Positions 28,001 through 35,658 are shown, counted from the first letter of the stretch. The stretch: DNA of 43,144 nt from H2-BAC3 sp045863035 (GCA_045863035.1 BTUV01000016.1:1-43144), one strand, 5' to 3'. Notes: generated by a model from the letters alone, not told the origin. Made by a program: numbers and translations.

Positions 28001-28532
28001 TGAAGAAAAGCGTATAGCTGCTTCACCGCTATTAAACGCAATGTATGTTATTGGATTTAATGCACTAACTCCTGCGAGTACGTTTACCGCGGGAGATATC
28101 TTCAGAGTTCCGGTGGTAACTTATCCTTATACTGATGATGACCGGTATATCTTCTCAACCAGAAAAGACGGAGAGCTCACAGAGGAGGAGAAAAAGGACA
28201 TTTTTGACAAAGTGAATGTATTTCCGAATCCTTTATTTGCATATAGCGCGGCAACAAGTTACGATCGCACCCACTCCCCGGAAGAACCTTTTGTTACGTT
28301 TTCAAATCTACCCGAAGCGGTAACGATAAAGATATATACACTATCGGGGAAGCTGATAAGAACACTTACCGAGGGTGATAAAACAGACGGAACAGGTTCA
28401 CCATTTCTCAGGTGGGATTTGAAGAACCAGAGCGGCAGCCGGATTGCATCAGGAATGTACATGGCAATTATCTCCGCACCCGGCTTTGGAGAAAAATTGT
28501 TAAAACTGGGGGTAATATTGCCGAAAAAATGA
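25047..28532 (+). CDS. Large secreted protein of unknown function with T9SS-like C-terminus (paralogue 2)
   Basis: 1161 residues from a GTG at 25047. The start was chosen because, from there, the signal peptide aligns with that of the copy at 20242 with equal length (31 residues up to G-D-G), and GGAGG lies just upstream; an earlier in-frame TTG at 24999 fits less well. The whole length matches paralogue 1, with the same calcium-loop-like segments (DGDGDGIYNPVDRNGDGKWN, DANGNGEFDAGE), the Pro-containing hinge, and the T9SS/FlgD-like end (VFPNPLFAY, WDLKNQSGSRIASGMYMAI). Codon use differs clearly: CGA and CGG for Arg and many TATATA sites. It has its own promoter and terminator signals, so it is probably regulated apart and expressed less. 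Function unknown. Confidence 0.75.
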   Translation: MKLFDVHRPVFRTIVLFSALLLLSGAYYGDGGGKRSPQKSSALNGILININNFHIPIDNQGVLADFDPGTGAGGFYDGKLILFSAGFVLSGYTDDLLWANGVFSASRVQDYQPGPVGSDKDDARHKIYVLRSTDFPFGDTWQAWKDAVTLGADFYDGDGDGIYNPVDRNGDGKWNTDEDRPDLIGDITAWCVYNDGVPRALRRLTDVEPQGIEIHQTVFGFASRENIGNMLFVRYRLVNKGTKADRLDSVYFSVITDSDLGDYYDDLTGCDSTVDAGYVYNKTPDAVYGLNAPVFLTNYLQGPAAYIPDVTFTDANGNGEFDAGETSLSEAYNIKGTSIGIDTLFGAKNLPMTSFTHLLTYQGHEPGGNSRFDYRYWQIGGLSRDGTPIDPCTWPFGSGKNDPLHCGTWNPKYIYSGDPVSGTGWLNISPIDQRYMMNTGTFTLHKNRPVDIITAYISGRSPVSSLLSVGTAKELAKAARSVFNKNFEGPPKPPEVVYDVLTGNGFIDLTWRTSGAVTYRALDTMLGYDRKTQGFFVTAYRTNSPEAKIAGVVNSKVIANYAMKNIIYDVYQKQPDGGVVVRFERPSDEYLIDSVLHANPDAGRIRVRVKEDVFNESPLIKGKEYYFAITTYTLNHKNIVHKSTYIYGQPGNYIDTTGTAIEEFKTSIIRVVYGTDHFEPPADMGSGAKSSGYAGTGDIRYLVVNNSELTGDRYTVEFKSDTSRTTYLATYSLKNNRTGEYLITDSKSYVFDTMNYAGKATEGFLLKVKYAKPQLADETKQQYLPEANRWFSPLSVVSSSGAIYAGRDMNWVTSQIVGRRQSTIMKMNRLRAVEVRFGQPGKAYRYMNGYVGQTTYERANSFRYAGGITSTDTLSTRGGFMAKYGEGFVDVPFQVWVKDSVYGEERQLATGFIEKSSKLIGGNPDGNWFPGTDVRFSLEAIIVFDAPYDPSGSQIIYTGGVFGNDIAWADLSGYRFPPGATTVTDEEKRIAASPLLNAMYVIGFNALTPASTFTAGDIFRVPVVTYPYTDDDRYIFSTRKDGELTEEEKKDIFDKVNVFPNPLFAYSAATSYDRTHSPEEPFVTFSNLPEAVTIKIYTLSGKLIRTLTEGDKTDGTGSPFLRWDLKNQSGSRIASGMYMAIISAPGFGEKLLKLGVILPKK

Positions 28533-28641
28533 TCAGGATGAAAAACGCGATCATGGTAACTATTTTTGAATTACATTTTAATCCTTTTGCCTGAGTTGTC
28601 CGTGCTGCCCTTAGTTGCAGTACTCCCCAAAATTTACCCAC

Positions 28642-28674
28642 CCCGGTGGTAACTGGCTGCCACCGGGAATTTTC
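28642..28674 (+). terminator. Terminator-like hairpin after paralogue 2
   Basis: CCCGGTGG (28642-28649) pairs exactly with CCACCGGG (28660-28667), followed by AATTTTC. The T run is short, so the call is moderate. Confidence 0.5.
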
Positions 28675-28720
28675 TCCGGTTCCTCCCCCCTTTGTAGTCT
28701 CAGAACAGTAATTTTCTCCG

Positions 28721-28728
28721 TAAATTTG
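28721..28728 (+). promoter_or_regulatory. Possible promoter core for the GWxTD gene (TAAATTTG)
   Basis: TAAATTTG fits TAnnTTTG and lies 20 bases before the ATG at 28749. A TTTG at 28691-28694 is 26 bases upstream, a little farther than usual for the -33 element. Confidence 0.3.
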
Positions 28729-28748
28729 AAAAAACAGTACAGAGATTT

Positions 28749-30128
28749 ATGAAAAACTTATTACTTCTGCTGATCTTTCTTTGCACTGTGCCGCTTTCTG
28801 CCCAGAGCGGTACTTTCAGAATAGATTTTGACTACGCCCGATTTTATTACAGTGATTCGGCCGGATACCTGGAAATTTATTACTCTTTCATGCAGGCAGG
28901 GCTGACCCGCGAGGTTCAGGATACTTCGGTGGTAATACGCGGGTTCTTAGATGTGAAAATTACCGGGGTTACTGACAAGGAATTTGAGTTCGTTAAAGAG
29001 TATCAGTTCAGAAATGCTTATGCAAAGGAGGACTCGGCCTCCATATCCGGCTCCCTTATGGGGGTGATGGGGTATGTGCTCCCTTTTGGAGAATATAAGC
29101 TGACACTCGGCGCGCGGGATGCAACCAACCCTGAGTTTAAAGCATCTTTTGAATATGGTGTTTTTATTCACCCACTCCCTGAAAACCTGTTTACCATCAG
29201 CGATATTCAGCTTGCCTCGAATATCAAAAGAGGCGAGGATGAAACCTCACTTTTTTATAAGAATACCTATGAGGTAACGCCAAACCCTACTTTGCTTTTT
29301 GGTGAGTCTTTACCGGTGCTATACTATTATACGGAGTTTTATAATGTTAATAAAAATGTGCAATCGGAAGTTCTGAAGATTGAACAGAATATTATTAACT
29401 CAAAAGATCAGTTTGTTTACAGGAAATCAAAATATACCCGCCGCTCAAACCCTTCGATTGTAGAAGCCGGAGCGATTAATATTTTTAAGCTGCCTTCCGG
29501 AGCATATACGCTCGTACTGAGTATTGCTGATACTATTTCGAACAATAAAGCCCTGGTACAAAAACGTTTCTTTGTTTATAATCCGACAGTTATTGATACT
29601 TCCTCTCAGCAGAACACAGACCTGGATTTTTATTCATCCGAATTCAGCGGTATGAGTGATGAGGAAGTTGAGATGTCCTTTAAATATGTGCGCTATATTT
29701 GCACAAAGGACGAACTGAGCCGCTGGCAGTCTCTTACTACGGTTGATGCAAAAAAGAATTATTTGTATAATTTCTGGAAGTCACGCGACAACATAACTGA
29801 AACGCCTGAAAATGAATACAAGCGTGAGTATTATAAACGGCTGAATTATTCGAACGACCACTTTAAATCATTTCAGAAACGCGGATGGGAAACTGATCGG
29901 GGGCGTATCCACATGAGTTATGGCGAGCCCAGTGAAATAGAGCGTTACCCGAACCAGGTTGATACCAAGCCGTACGAAGTGTGGACCTATCACAATATAG
30001 AAGGCGGCGTCATTTTTGTATTTGGTGATTTAACCGGTTACGCTGATTATACTCTGCTTCATTCAACTCATCGCGGTGAGCTGCGGGATGAAAACTGGCT
30101 GAGAAGAATTCAGTCGCTGAACAAATAA
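28749..30128 (+). CDS. GWxTD domain protein, exported
   Basis: 459 residues with a signal peptide (residues 1-18, ending PLSAQ). The N-terminal two-thirds are beta-rich and probably extracytoplasmic. The C-terminal GWxTD domain carries the name motif as GWETD at residues 379-383, in the context FQKRGWETDRGRIHMSYGEP, and nearby YEVWTYHN and FVFGDLTGY blocks. GWxTD proteins are widespread in Bacteroidota, Chlorobiota and Acidobacteriota, and their function is not settled. It starts a run of envelope genes: the acyltransferase follows after 4 bases. That context suggests a role in the cell envelope. Confidence 0.85.
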   Translation: MKNLLLLLIFLCTVPLSAQSGTFRIDFDYARFYYSDSAGYLEIYYSFMQAGLTREVQDTSVVIRGFLDVKITGVTDKEFEFVKEYQFRNAYAKEDSASISGSLMGVMGYVLPFGEYKLTLGARDATNPEFKASFEYGVFIHPLPENLFTISDIQLASNIKRGEDETSLFYKNTYEVTPNPTLLFGESLPVLYYYTEFYNVNKNVQSEVLKIEQNIINSKDQFVYRKSKYTRRSNPSIVEAGAINIFKLPSGAYTLVLSIADTISNNKALVQKRFFVYNPTVIDTSSQQNTDLDFYSSEFSGMSDEEVEMSFKYVRYICTKDELSRWQSLTTVDAKKNYLYNFWKSRDNITETPENEYKREYYKRLNYSNDHFKSFQKRGWETDRGRIHMSYGEPSEIERYPNQVDTKPYEVWTYHNIEGGVIFVFGDLTGYADYTLLHSTHRGELRDENWLRRIQSLNK

Positions 30129-30132
30129 CGCA

Positions 30133-31002
30133 ATGAAAAACCGGCTGGAATATATATTGTTCCGCTCCCTCAGCCGCCTGCTCTGCTTTGCGGGTATGGG
30201 GTTCGCAAGAAAATTTTCGGATTTAATTGCACTGCTCTTTTATTATGTTATTCCGATACGGAAAGCTGTTGTTAAAAAGAATCTGCGGATTGCCTTTCCT
30301 GATTTATCTGCAGGTGAAATTGACCGGACAGCTTTCGGCTCATATAAGAGCTTTGCGCGTTCTCTTGTAGAAATACTGATGATGCCTTCTCTTACGGAAG
30401 AGTCTTTAAGAAATCTTGTTGCTTCTGATTCTGTCGGGCTGATAAAACAGAAACATGATGAGGGGAAGGGTGTAATTCTTATGACGGCTCATTACGGAAA
30501 CTGGGAGTACTCAGCGCTGGCTATAGGGTTATATACCGGAATCCCGCTTTATGTGGTGACAAAAAGCCAGAGAAACACACTGGTAAATGACTGGCTGAAT
30601 AGCAACAGAACTAAATTCGGCAATGTTATTGTACCGCTGGGGGCATCAATAAAATTAGTGTTTAAGCAGCTTTATGATAAAAAAGTAATTGCTATGGTAG
30701 CAGATCAGCGCGGACCCTCTGACGGTATAAAAATGGAGTTTATGGGGAGGGAAACCCGTGTTTATGCTGGTCCTGCATCATTGTCCATTAAAACCGGAGC
30801 GCCGATTCTAATGGGCTTCATAGAACGTCAGCCGGATGACAGTTATCGGATGGAATTTCAGGAAATTTCAATGGATGGCCTGCCTTCAGACTTTGAAGCT
30901 GCTACTACCGAACTGACCCGGAGGCATATTTCCCTGCTTGAAGCTCAACTCAGAAAAAAACCTGAAGACTGGCTCTGGATGCACAACCGGTGGAAATACT
31001 GA
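30133..31002 (+). CDS. Lipid A biosynthesis-type acyltransferase (LpxL/HtrB family)
   Basis: 289 residues with an N-terminal hydrophobic anchor and the family's catalytic H-x4-E pattern: His120 and Glu125 in AHYGNWE. The block VADQRGPSDGIKMEFMGRET, with the following YAGPASLSIKTGAPI, matches the fatty-acid binding part of LpxL-type enzymes, which move an acyl chain from acyl-ACP to a lipid A precursor at the inner face of the inner membrane. The next gene is a heptosyltransferase-type enzyme whose start lies inside this gene (13-base overlap), so both probably serve lipopolysaccharide or a related glycolipid. Which acyl position is filled cannot be told. Confidence 0.88.
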   Translation: MKNRLEYILFRSLSRLLCFAGMGFARKFSDLIALLFYYVIPIRKAVVKKNLRIAFPDLSAGEIDRTAFGSYKSFARSLVEILMMPSLTEESLRNLVASDSVGLIKQKHDEGKGVILMTAHYGNWEYSALAIGLYTGIPLYVVTKSQRNTLVNDWLNSNRTKFGNVIVPLGASIKLVFKQLYDKKVIAMVADQRGPSDGIKMEFMGRETRVYAGPASLSIKTGAPILMGFIERQPDDSYRMEFQEISMDGLPSDFEAATTELTRRHISLLEAQLRKKPEDWLWMHNRWKY

Positions 31003-32021
31003 AAAACAGAATTCTCGTTATTCAGACAGCTTTTCTTGGGGATTGTCTCTTAACAATTCCATTTTTGGTTCGTCTCAGAGAAAAAAATCCTGATGCTGAA
31101 ATTTCAGTAGTAACCTCAGCAAAAACCGGGCAGATTTTTTCAGCGCTGCGTTGCATTGACCGCGTCTTAATTCTTGATAAAAGGGGAAAACATAAAACCA
31201 TGCTGAGCACAATCGGATTTGCGGAAGAAATTTCAAAAACGCCCTTTACTGCTCTCTTTGCGTTACATCGCTCTTTCAGGACATCGTTGTTTTCTTTCTT
31301 TGTCAGAGCTGCAGAAAAAACCGGTTTTGACAATGCATCTTTTTCATTTTTGTACAAGAAAACCATTCCCTATAAGGCAGATGCGCACGAGGTTGACAGA
31401 AACCTGCACTTCCTTAATGAGGCAGGTTTTGATTTGAATCTGAAGTGTGATGAGGTTTTTAATTTTTCAGACGAGCATCAGACAAGAGTGGAGGAAACCC
31501 TCAATGGTTTTGGTTCATCAAAAGATAATATTATAGCAGTTGCACCCGGCTCAGTCTGGCAAACAAAGCGTTATCCTGTTGAGTATTATGCTGAAATTAC
31601 CGATGTGCTTTCCAGACAAGGCAGGGTGATTGCTCTTATAGGCGGGAGGGAGGAAAGCCCCCTGGCTGAGGAGATTTTATCAAAATCCGGCGGACGAAAT
31701 ATCTTTAATTTGTGCGGTAATTTTAACATTTTAGAGAGCATCCTTTTTTTAAGCAGGGTCAGAATGCTTATTTGTAATGACAGCGCTCCGGTTCACATGG
31801 GTTTTCTTGCAGGAACCCCGGTGCTTGAAATCTACTGCTCAACGGTGCCGGAGTTCGGCTTTTATCCGTACGGAAAAAATTCCGGATATATATCAAAAGA
31901 ACTGCCGTGCAAACCGTGCGGAATTCACGGACACAAATCTTGTCCGCTGGGCACTTTCGACTGTGCTCATAAGGTAACTCCGCTGCTGGCGCTAAACAGA
32001 ATTGAAAAAGATTTTTTATGA
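30990..32021 (+). CDS. Glycosyltransferase family 9 (ADP-heptose:LPS heptosyltransferase-like)
   Basis: 343 residues from a GTG at 30990 inside the end of the acyltransferase gene. The N-terminus (ILVIQTAFLGDCLLTIPFLV) and the sugar-nucleotide site (VAPGSVWQTKRYPVEYYAE, then ICNDSAPVHMGFLAGTPVLEIY) match WaaF/WaaC-like GT9 enzymes, which add heptose to the lipopolysaccharide core. A Cys-containing tail (LPCKPCGIHGHKSCPLG) near the C-terminus is also common in this family. The acceptor and whether the donor is ADP-heptose cannot be read. It shares a 4-base ATGA overlap with the next gene. Confidence 0.88.
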   Translation: MEILKNRILVIQTAFLGDCLLTIPFLVRLREKNPDAEISVVTSAKTGQIFSALRCIDRVLILDKRGKHKTMLSTIGFAEEISKTPFTALFALHRSFRTSLFSFFVRAAEKTGFDNASFSFLYKKTIPYKADAHEVDRNLHFLNEAGFDLNLKCDEVFNFSDEHQTRVEETLNGFGSSKDNIIAVAPGSVWQTKRYPVEYYAEITDVLSRQGRVIALIGGREESPLAEEILSKSGGRNIFNLCGNFNILESILFLSRVRMLICNDSAPVHMGFLAGTPVLEIYCSTVPEFGFYPYGKNSGYISKELPCKPCGIHGHKSCPLGTFDCAHKVTPLLALNRIEKDFL

Positions 32022-32671
32022 TTGAAAAAGTAAAAACAAAAGCAATAAATATTGACGTAAATCCTGCTGAAGGAATTGAGCAGGCGGTCAGAGTTTTTTA
32101 TGAGGGAGGGATATTTATTTATCCTACAGATACCATTTATGGTATTGGCGGAAATCCGTTTAATGCTGATACTATGGAACGGATTACGCAGCTTAAAAGA
32201 CGGGATGAAAAGAAGCATTATATTATGCTGATGGGAAACATTGAAACATTGCTGCGCTATGTTGATTTGAAAACCGAACTGCACATGGACTTCCTCAACT
32301 CTCTCTGGCCAAACCCTGTTTCCGTTGTTTTGCGTCTGAATAAAAACACAAGAAATCTCTGGGGTCAGGAAGATGCAGCATTCAGAATTCCCAATCATAA
32401 CTTTTGCCGCAAACTGCTGAACACACTTAACACTCCGCTGATTTCCACAAGCGTTAACCGAAGCGGAGAGCCGCCGCTGAATGATTATTCGCAGATTATC
32501 GGGGGCTTTTCTGAGAATACCGACTTATTTCTTTACAGTACCGGCATTCAGCTTAATCAGGGGTCAACTCTTATACGGCTTACCGGAACTCATCCGGAAC
32601 TGATGCGCGAGGGGAAAGTGCCGTTCAGTGACATCCTCAGCAAGTTTGAACTTGCGGGTTACCAGATATGA
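32018..32671 (+). CDS. YrdC/Sua5-domain protein (TsaC or YciO type)
   Basis: 217 residues of a single YrdC-like domain. YPTDTIYGIGG and STSVNRSGEPP are the nucleotide- and threonine-site motifs of threonylcarbamoyl-AMP synthases, which supply the first intermediate of t6A in ANN-decoding tRNAs. The region after the first motif (LKRRDEKKHYIMLM) has no KP pair of the usual TsaC sequence and looks nearer to YciO, whose cellular role is less clear. The length also fits a single-domain TsaC or YciO, without the extra C-terminal Sua5 domain. It has 4-base overlaps with both neighbours. Confidence 0.82.
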   Translation: MIEKVKTKAINIDVNPAEGIEQAVRVFYEGGIFIYPTDTIYGIGGNPFNADTMERITQLKRRDEKKHYIMLMGNIETLLRYVDLKTELHMDFLNSLWPNPVSVVLRLNKNTRNLWGQEDAAFRIPNHNFCRKLLNTLNTPLISTSVNRSGEPPLNDYSQIIGGFSENTDLFLYSTGIQLNQGSTLIRLTGTHPELMREGKVPFSDILSKFELAGYQI

Positions 32672-33495
32672 AAAAACTCCTCCATGCAATTGCTGAGTTT
32701 TGGGCACGAAACCGCTTCTCTGTTATGATTGTGCCCCGCGGGAGGGGCGGCTTTATTAAGTCACACAGCTTTAATGCTTTTACGCTCTTTCTGGCAATGG
32801 TGGTATATACTTCTCTGATTCTTGTTATAACATATTTTCTGATTGTTAAAACTCCTGTTAAGGATTATGTGTTTGTTGATCCGCTGGGATTTACGAAGGA
32901 TGAAATAAAAGAGATTAACACACTGAACAGCAGGGTAAAGTTACTGGTTAAGGAAGTTGATGACCTGAAACGGATAAATCAGAATCTCCGCAATGCTATT
33001 CTGCTTGCTGATTCTAATGCGCTCCGTTCCGTTAATTATGATGAACTAAAGAAAAAAACCGGAGGCAGTCTTTTTTACATTGTTAAATCTCTGCTCTCCT
33101 CGTTTGATATATATAATAACGAAGATCCGGTTTTCAGAAGACCATCTGACGGAATAACCACAGACGACTTTAAACCTGAGACCGGTCATTTCGGCATGGA
33201 TTTCTCCGTAAAAGAGGGAACACCGGTATTTGCTTCAGCTAATGGATATGTGGTTTTTGCCGGTTATACGGTTGATGATGGTTATCAGATAGTTTTAGCT
33301 CACCGTAATAATTTTATTACCGTATATAAACATTGCTCGGTGATAATGAAAAAACCCCGTGATAAAGTATATCAGGGGGAAGTGATTGCGCTCAGCGGTA
33401 ATTCAGGCAAGCTGAGTTACGGACCGCATCTTCATTTTGAACTATGGAAGGACGGAACCGCACTGGACCCCCGTCAGTACTTACTCACAAACTAA
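32668..33495 (+). CDS. M23 (LytM) family metallopeptidase, membrane-anchored
   Basis: 275 residues: a short basic N-terminus, one membrane helix at about 32-56, a coiled-coil-like stretch at about 80-115, and a LytM domain from about 165. The zinc ligands are visible as His174 and Asp178 (HFGMD) and the final HLH (His254 and His256, in GPHLHFELW), with YKHC between them. All are intact, so the enzyme is probably an active peptidoglycan endopeptidase acting outside the inner membrane. It sits directly before a bactofilin gene, a pairing known from other bacteria in which bactofilins place M23 enzymes to shape the wall. Confidence 0.9.
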   Translation: MKKLLHAIAEFWARNRFSVMIVPRGRGGFIKSHSFNAFTLFLAMVVYTSLILVITYFLIVKTPVKDYVFVDPLGFTKDEIKEINTLNSRVKLLVKEVDDLKRINQNLRNAILLADSNALRSVNYDELKKKTGGSLFYIVKSLLSSFDIYNNEDPVFRRPSDGITTDDFKPETGHFGMDFSVKEGTPVFASANGYVVFAGYTVDDGYQIVLAHRNNFITVYKHCSVIMKKPRDKVYQGEVIALSGNSGKLSYGPHLHFELWKDGTALDPRQYLLTN

Positions 33496-33506
33496 AGGAA
33501 TCATTA

Positions 33507-33875
33507 ATGAAACAGGACAAACGGAATGACTTGGATTCAGGGGTGAGTATTATAAGTCCCGGTGTGGAAATAAACGGAGATATCGTAACAAAAGGGAGCG
33601 TCCGTGTTGATGGAAAAATAACCGGTAATATCGTCTCTGAAGGGAATATCACTATTGGTCAGACCGGGGAAGTGAAGGGGGATATTAAAGCGCTGAGTAT
33701 CGTAATTGACGGCAAAGTGAACGGGACCATTTATTCTCAGGAACGGCTTCATTTGGAGTCACATGCTGAGATTGAGGGGGATTTATTTGTGAGCAAATTA
33801 ATAATAGAAGAAGGCGCCCACTTTATTGGAAAAAGTTCGATGGGTATCAAGAAGGAAAACCGGGATGGCCATTAA
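33507..33875 (+). CDS. Bactofilin
   Basis: 122 residues from the ATG at 33507, with AAAGGAA at 33494-33500; a longer in-frame opening at 33444 is inside the peptidase gene and unlikely. The central part is a run of short beta-helix repeats (ISPGVEINGDIVTKGSVRVDG is the first block, then ITGNIVSEG, GEVKGDIKA, VNGTIYSQ, AEIEGDLFV), typical of bactofilins, which polymerise without nucleotide into filaments under the membrane. The N- and C-terminal tails are short and charged. The LytM gene precedes it by 11 bases and its end overlaps the first atp-associated gene by 11 bases. Confidence 0.93.
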   Translation: MKQDKRNDLDSGVSIISPGVEINGDIVTKGSVRVDGKITGNIVSEGNITIGQTGEVKGDIKALSIVIDGKVNGTIYSQERLHLESHAEIEGDLFVSKLIIEEGAHFIGKSSMGIKKENRDGH

Positions 33876-34116
33876 GTCATCAGAGGGCTGGCGTGAGGCC
33901 GGACCTTATCTCTCTCTCGGTGTCCAGCTCGCCGCAACTGTTTTGCTGCTGCTTTGGGGTGGTAAGTGGCTTGATGAGAAGTATGGCACTGAACCCTATT
34001 GGACCCTCGGCGGGGCATTTCTGGGCATTACAGTCGGGCTGTATAACCTGATAAAGACCGTTAACCATCTCGAAAAAATGCAAAAAAAGAATGATAAGTC
34101 GTCAGAAAATCATTAA
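33865..34116 (+). CDS. AtpZ/AtpI-like small membrane protein
   Basis: 83 residues from the ATG at 33865 (AAGGA 8 bases upstream; an in-frame TTG at 33826 is less likely). Two membrane helices (about 14-33 and 44-63) are joined by a short loop KWLDEKYGTEPYW, as in the AtpI/AtpZ group that often opens F-type ATP synthase operons. In other bacteria these proteins help c-ring assembly or carry Mg2+. It overlaps both the bactofilin gene and the next gene, so expression of the cell-shape genes and the ATP synthase genes is probably linked. Confidence 0.82.
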   Translation: MAIKSSEGWREAGPYLSLGVQLAATVLLLLWGGKWLDEKYGTEPYWTLGGAFLGITVGLYNLIKTVNHLEKMQKKNDKSSENH

Positions 34117-34480
34117 AATTTACCTCTGGGCAAGCATTCCAATTCTGGGGGGAGCAATGCTCGCCTACCGATTGGGATGGGTAAGCGCAGATATTCATAG
34201 TTCCATTTTAACCTCCCATTTGCTAAATTCAGTCCTCTTTTTTCTGGGTCATTGGCTGAACCGGAAGGGGATGAGGAAATCGGATAAGCTTTTCCTGATA
34301 TTTGTTTTCGGGGGTCAGATAGCCCGGATGATTCTGGCTTTGTTACTTATCATTTTAACGCTCAATTTGTTGAATATGAGTCAGAAAAACTTTATCTTAG
34401 TGTTCTTTTTATTTTATTTTCTGTTTCTGTCTCTGGAAATCTATTACATAAGCAAAATTAAGAATTTTACAAGACCTTAA
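34091..34480 (+). CDS. Small membrane protein in the atp operon, ATP synthase subunit I-like
   Basis: 129 residues with about four membrane helices (10-28, 35-55, 66-90, 97-118). Placed between an AtpZ-like gene and atpB, and of the usual size and layout for ATP synthase I (AtpI/UncI) proteins, though the sequence is not strongly conserved, so the family call rests mostly on position. It starts 26 bases inside the previous gene and ends 5 bases before atpB. The likely role is help in assembling the c ring. Confidence 0.65.
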   Translation: MISRQKIIKIYLWASIPILGGAMLAYRLGWVSADIHSSILTSHLLNSVLFFLGHWLNRKGMRKSDKLFLIFVFGGQIARMILALLLIILTLNLLNMSQKNFILVFFLFYFLFLSLEIYYISKIKNFTRP

Positions 34481-34485
34481 TCACT

Positions 34486-35340
34486 ATGTCGGAAAACACA
34501 GCAATAGCCGGAATTGACACCCTCGCACAGGCGAAAGACACTGTTGCGCATGGAGGCGGTCAGGAAAGCGACTGGATCATGCACCATATTCTGAACGGAA
34601 AGGAACTCGATTTCCAGCCGTTTGGCATTATCCATCTTCCTGAACTTCATTTCTTCGGATATGACCTGCTGTCAAAGCATTCCGTTTTTATGGTGCTTAT
34701 TGCTGCAGTTCTGATATTTCTGCTGATTAAGACTGCAAACAGTTATAAGAAATCTCTCGTCCCCAAAGGGATGACCAACTTTTTTGAGGTGCTAATCCTC
34801 TTTGTCCGGGATGAGATTGCGAAACCAACCATAGGTAAGGGCTACGAAAAGTTTGTACCGTACCTTTTAACCGCATTCTTTTTTATTCTGTTTTCGAATT
34901 TCTTCGGACTGATTCCGTTTTCGACTACAGTGACCAGTAACATAACCGTAACGGCTACTCTTGCCATCATGTCATTTTTTATGATACAGATTGGCGGTAT
35001 CCGTAAGAATGGTGCGTTCGGGTACTTTAAGGGGCTGATACCCCATGGCATCCCGATTCCGCTCCTTGCAATCATGATTCCGGTTGAAATACTTGGGCTT
35101 TTTACAAAGCCATTCGCACTGGCTCTTCGTCTTTTTGCCAATATGACCGCCGGTCACATAGTAATTTATGCACTGTTCAGTTTGATTTTTATTTCAAAGT
35201 CATGGGGTCTGGCAGGATTTTCGTTTTTCCTGGCGCTTTTTGTATTCTTCCTGGAAATACTGGTAGCGCTTCTTCAGGCATATATTTTCACAATGCTGTC
35301 ATCGCTGTTTATCGGCATGGCAGTTCATCAGGATCATTAA
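34486..35340 (+). CDS. atpB: ATP synthase F0 subunit a
   Basis: 284 residues with five or six membrane helices. The essential Arg is Arg215 in LALRLFANMTAGH, and the C-terminal helix (ALLQAYIFTMLSSLFIGMAV) has the Gln/Tyr pattern of this subunit. Subunit a forms the two half-channels that lead protons to and from the c ring. The N-terminal 50 residues, rich in Gln, Ala and His, are longer than in E. coli, as often in Bacteroidota. First core gene of the atp operon. Confidence 0.96.
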   Translation: MSENTAIAGIDTLAQAKDTVAHGGGQESDWIMHHILNGKELDFQPFGIIHLPELHFFGYDLLSKHSVFMVLIAAVLIFLLIKTANSYKKSLVPKGMTNFFEVLILFVRDEIAKPTIGKGYEKFVPYLLTAFFFILFSNFFGLIPFSTTVTSNITVTATLAIMSFFMIQIGGIRKNGAFGYFKGLIPHGIPIPLLAIMIPVEILGLFTKPFALALRLFANMTAGHIVIYALFSLIFISKSWGLAGFSFFLALFVFFLEILVALLQAYIFTMLSSLFIGMAVHQDH

Positions 35341-35387
35341 TCAACTAAAGTCACAACAAACTAATAATTTCTCGGAGGAATATAGTA

Positions 35388-35606
35388 ATGGATTTAGCAG
35401 CATTAGCAGCAGGTATCGGTGCCGGTTTAGTAATCGTAGGCGGCGCTTTCGGTATTGGTAAGCTCGCAGCAGCAGCAATGGAAGCAAGCGGCAGACAGCC
35501 GGAAGCAGCCGGTGCAATTCGTACCTCAATGATCATCGCGGCAGCACTGATCGAAGGTATTGCGCTCTTTGCTCTCGTGATTTGTTTCCAGTTAGCCGGA
35601 AAATAA
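35388..35606 (+). CDS. atpE: ATP synthase F0 subunit c
   Basis: 72 residues, two membrane helices joined by the polar loop RQPE (residues 36-39). The ion-carrying carboxylate is Glu56 (ALIEGIALF). The Na+-ligand positions of the Ilyobacter ring are replaced here (Ile23 for Gln, Gly57 for Ser), so the ring should carry protons. CGGAGGAA lies before the ATG, the strongest ribosome-binding site of the operon, in keeping with the many copies of c needed per enzyme. A hairpin follows the gene. Confidence 0.96.
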   Translation: MDLAALAAGIGAGLVIVGGAFGIGKLAAAAMEASGRQPEAAGAIRTSMIIAAALIEGIALFALVICFQLAGK

Positions 35607-35623
35607 ATTAAAGAATTTTGAAG

Positions 35624-35658
35624 GTAGTCCGGAGGTTCCGGGCTACCAGAATAATTTT
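35624..35658 (+). other. Hairpin between atpE and atpF, attenuator-like
   Basis: GTAGTCCGGA (35624-35633) pairs over 10 bp (one G-U) with TCCGGGCTAC (35637-35646) around a 3-base loop, and a run of six T follows at 35655-35660. It could end part of the transcripts after atpE or protect their 3' end, raising subunit c output. Confidence 0.65.

Noticed and set aside
28538..28594. An 18-codon open frame after the second large paralogue
   Set aside because: No good ribosome-binding site and no sequence features; most likely chance.
33444..33506. N-terminal extension of bactofilin
   Set aside because: It would lie wholly within the peptidase gene, while ATG 33507 has a good AAAGGAA upstream and gives the usual bactofilin length.
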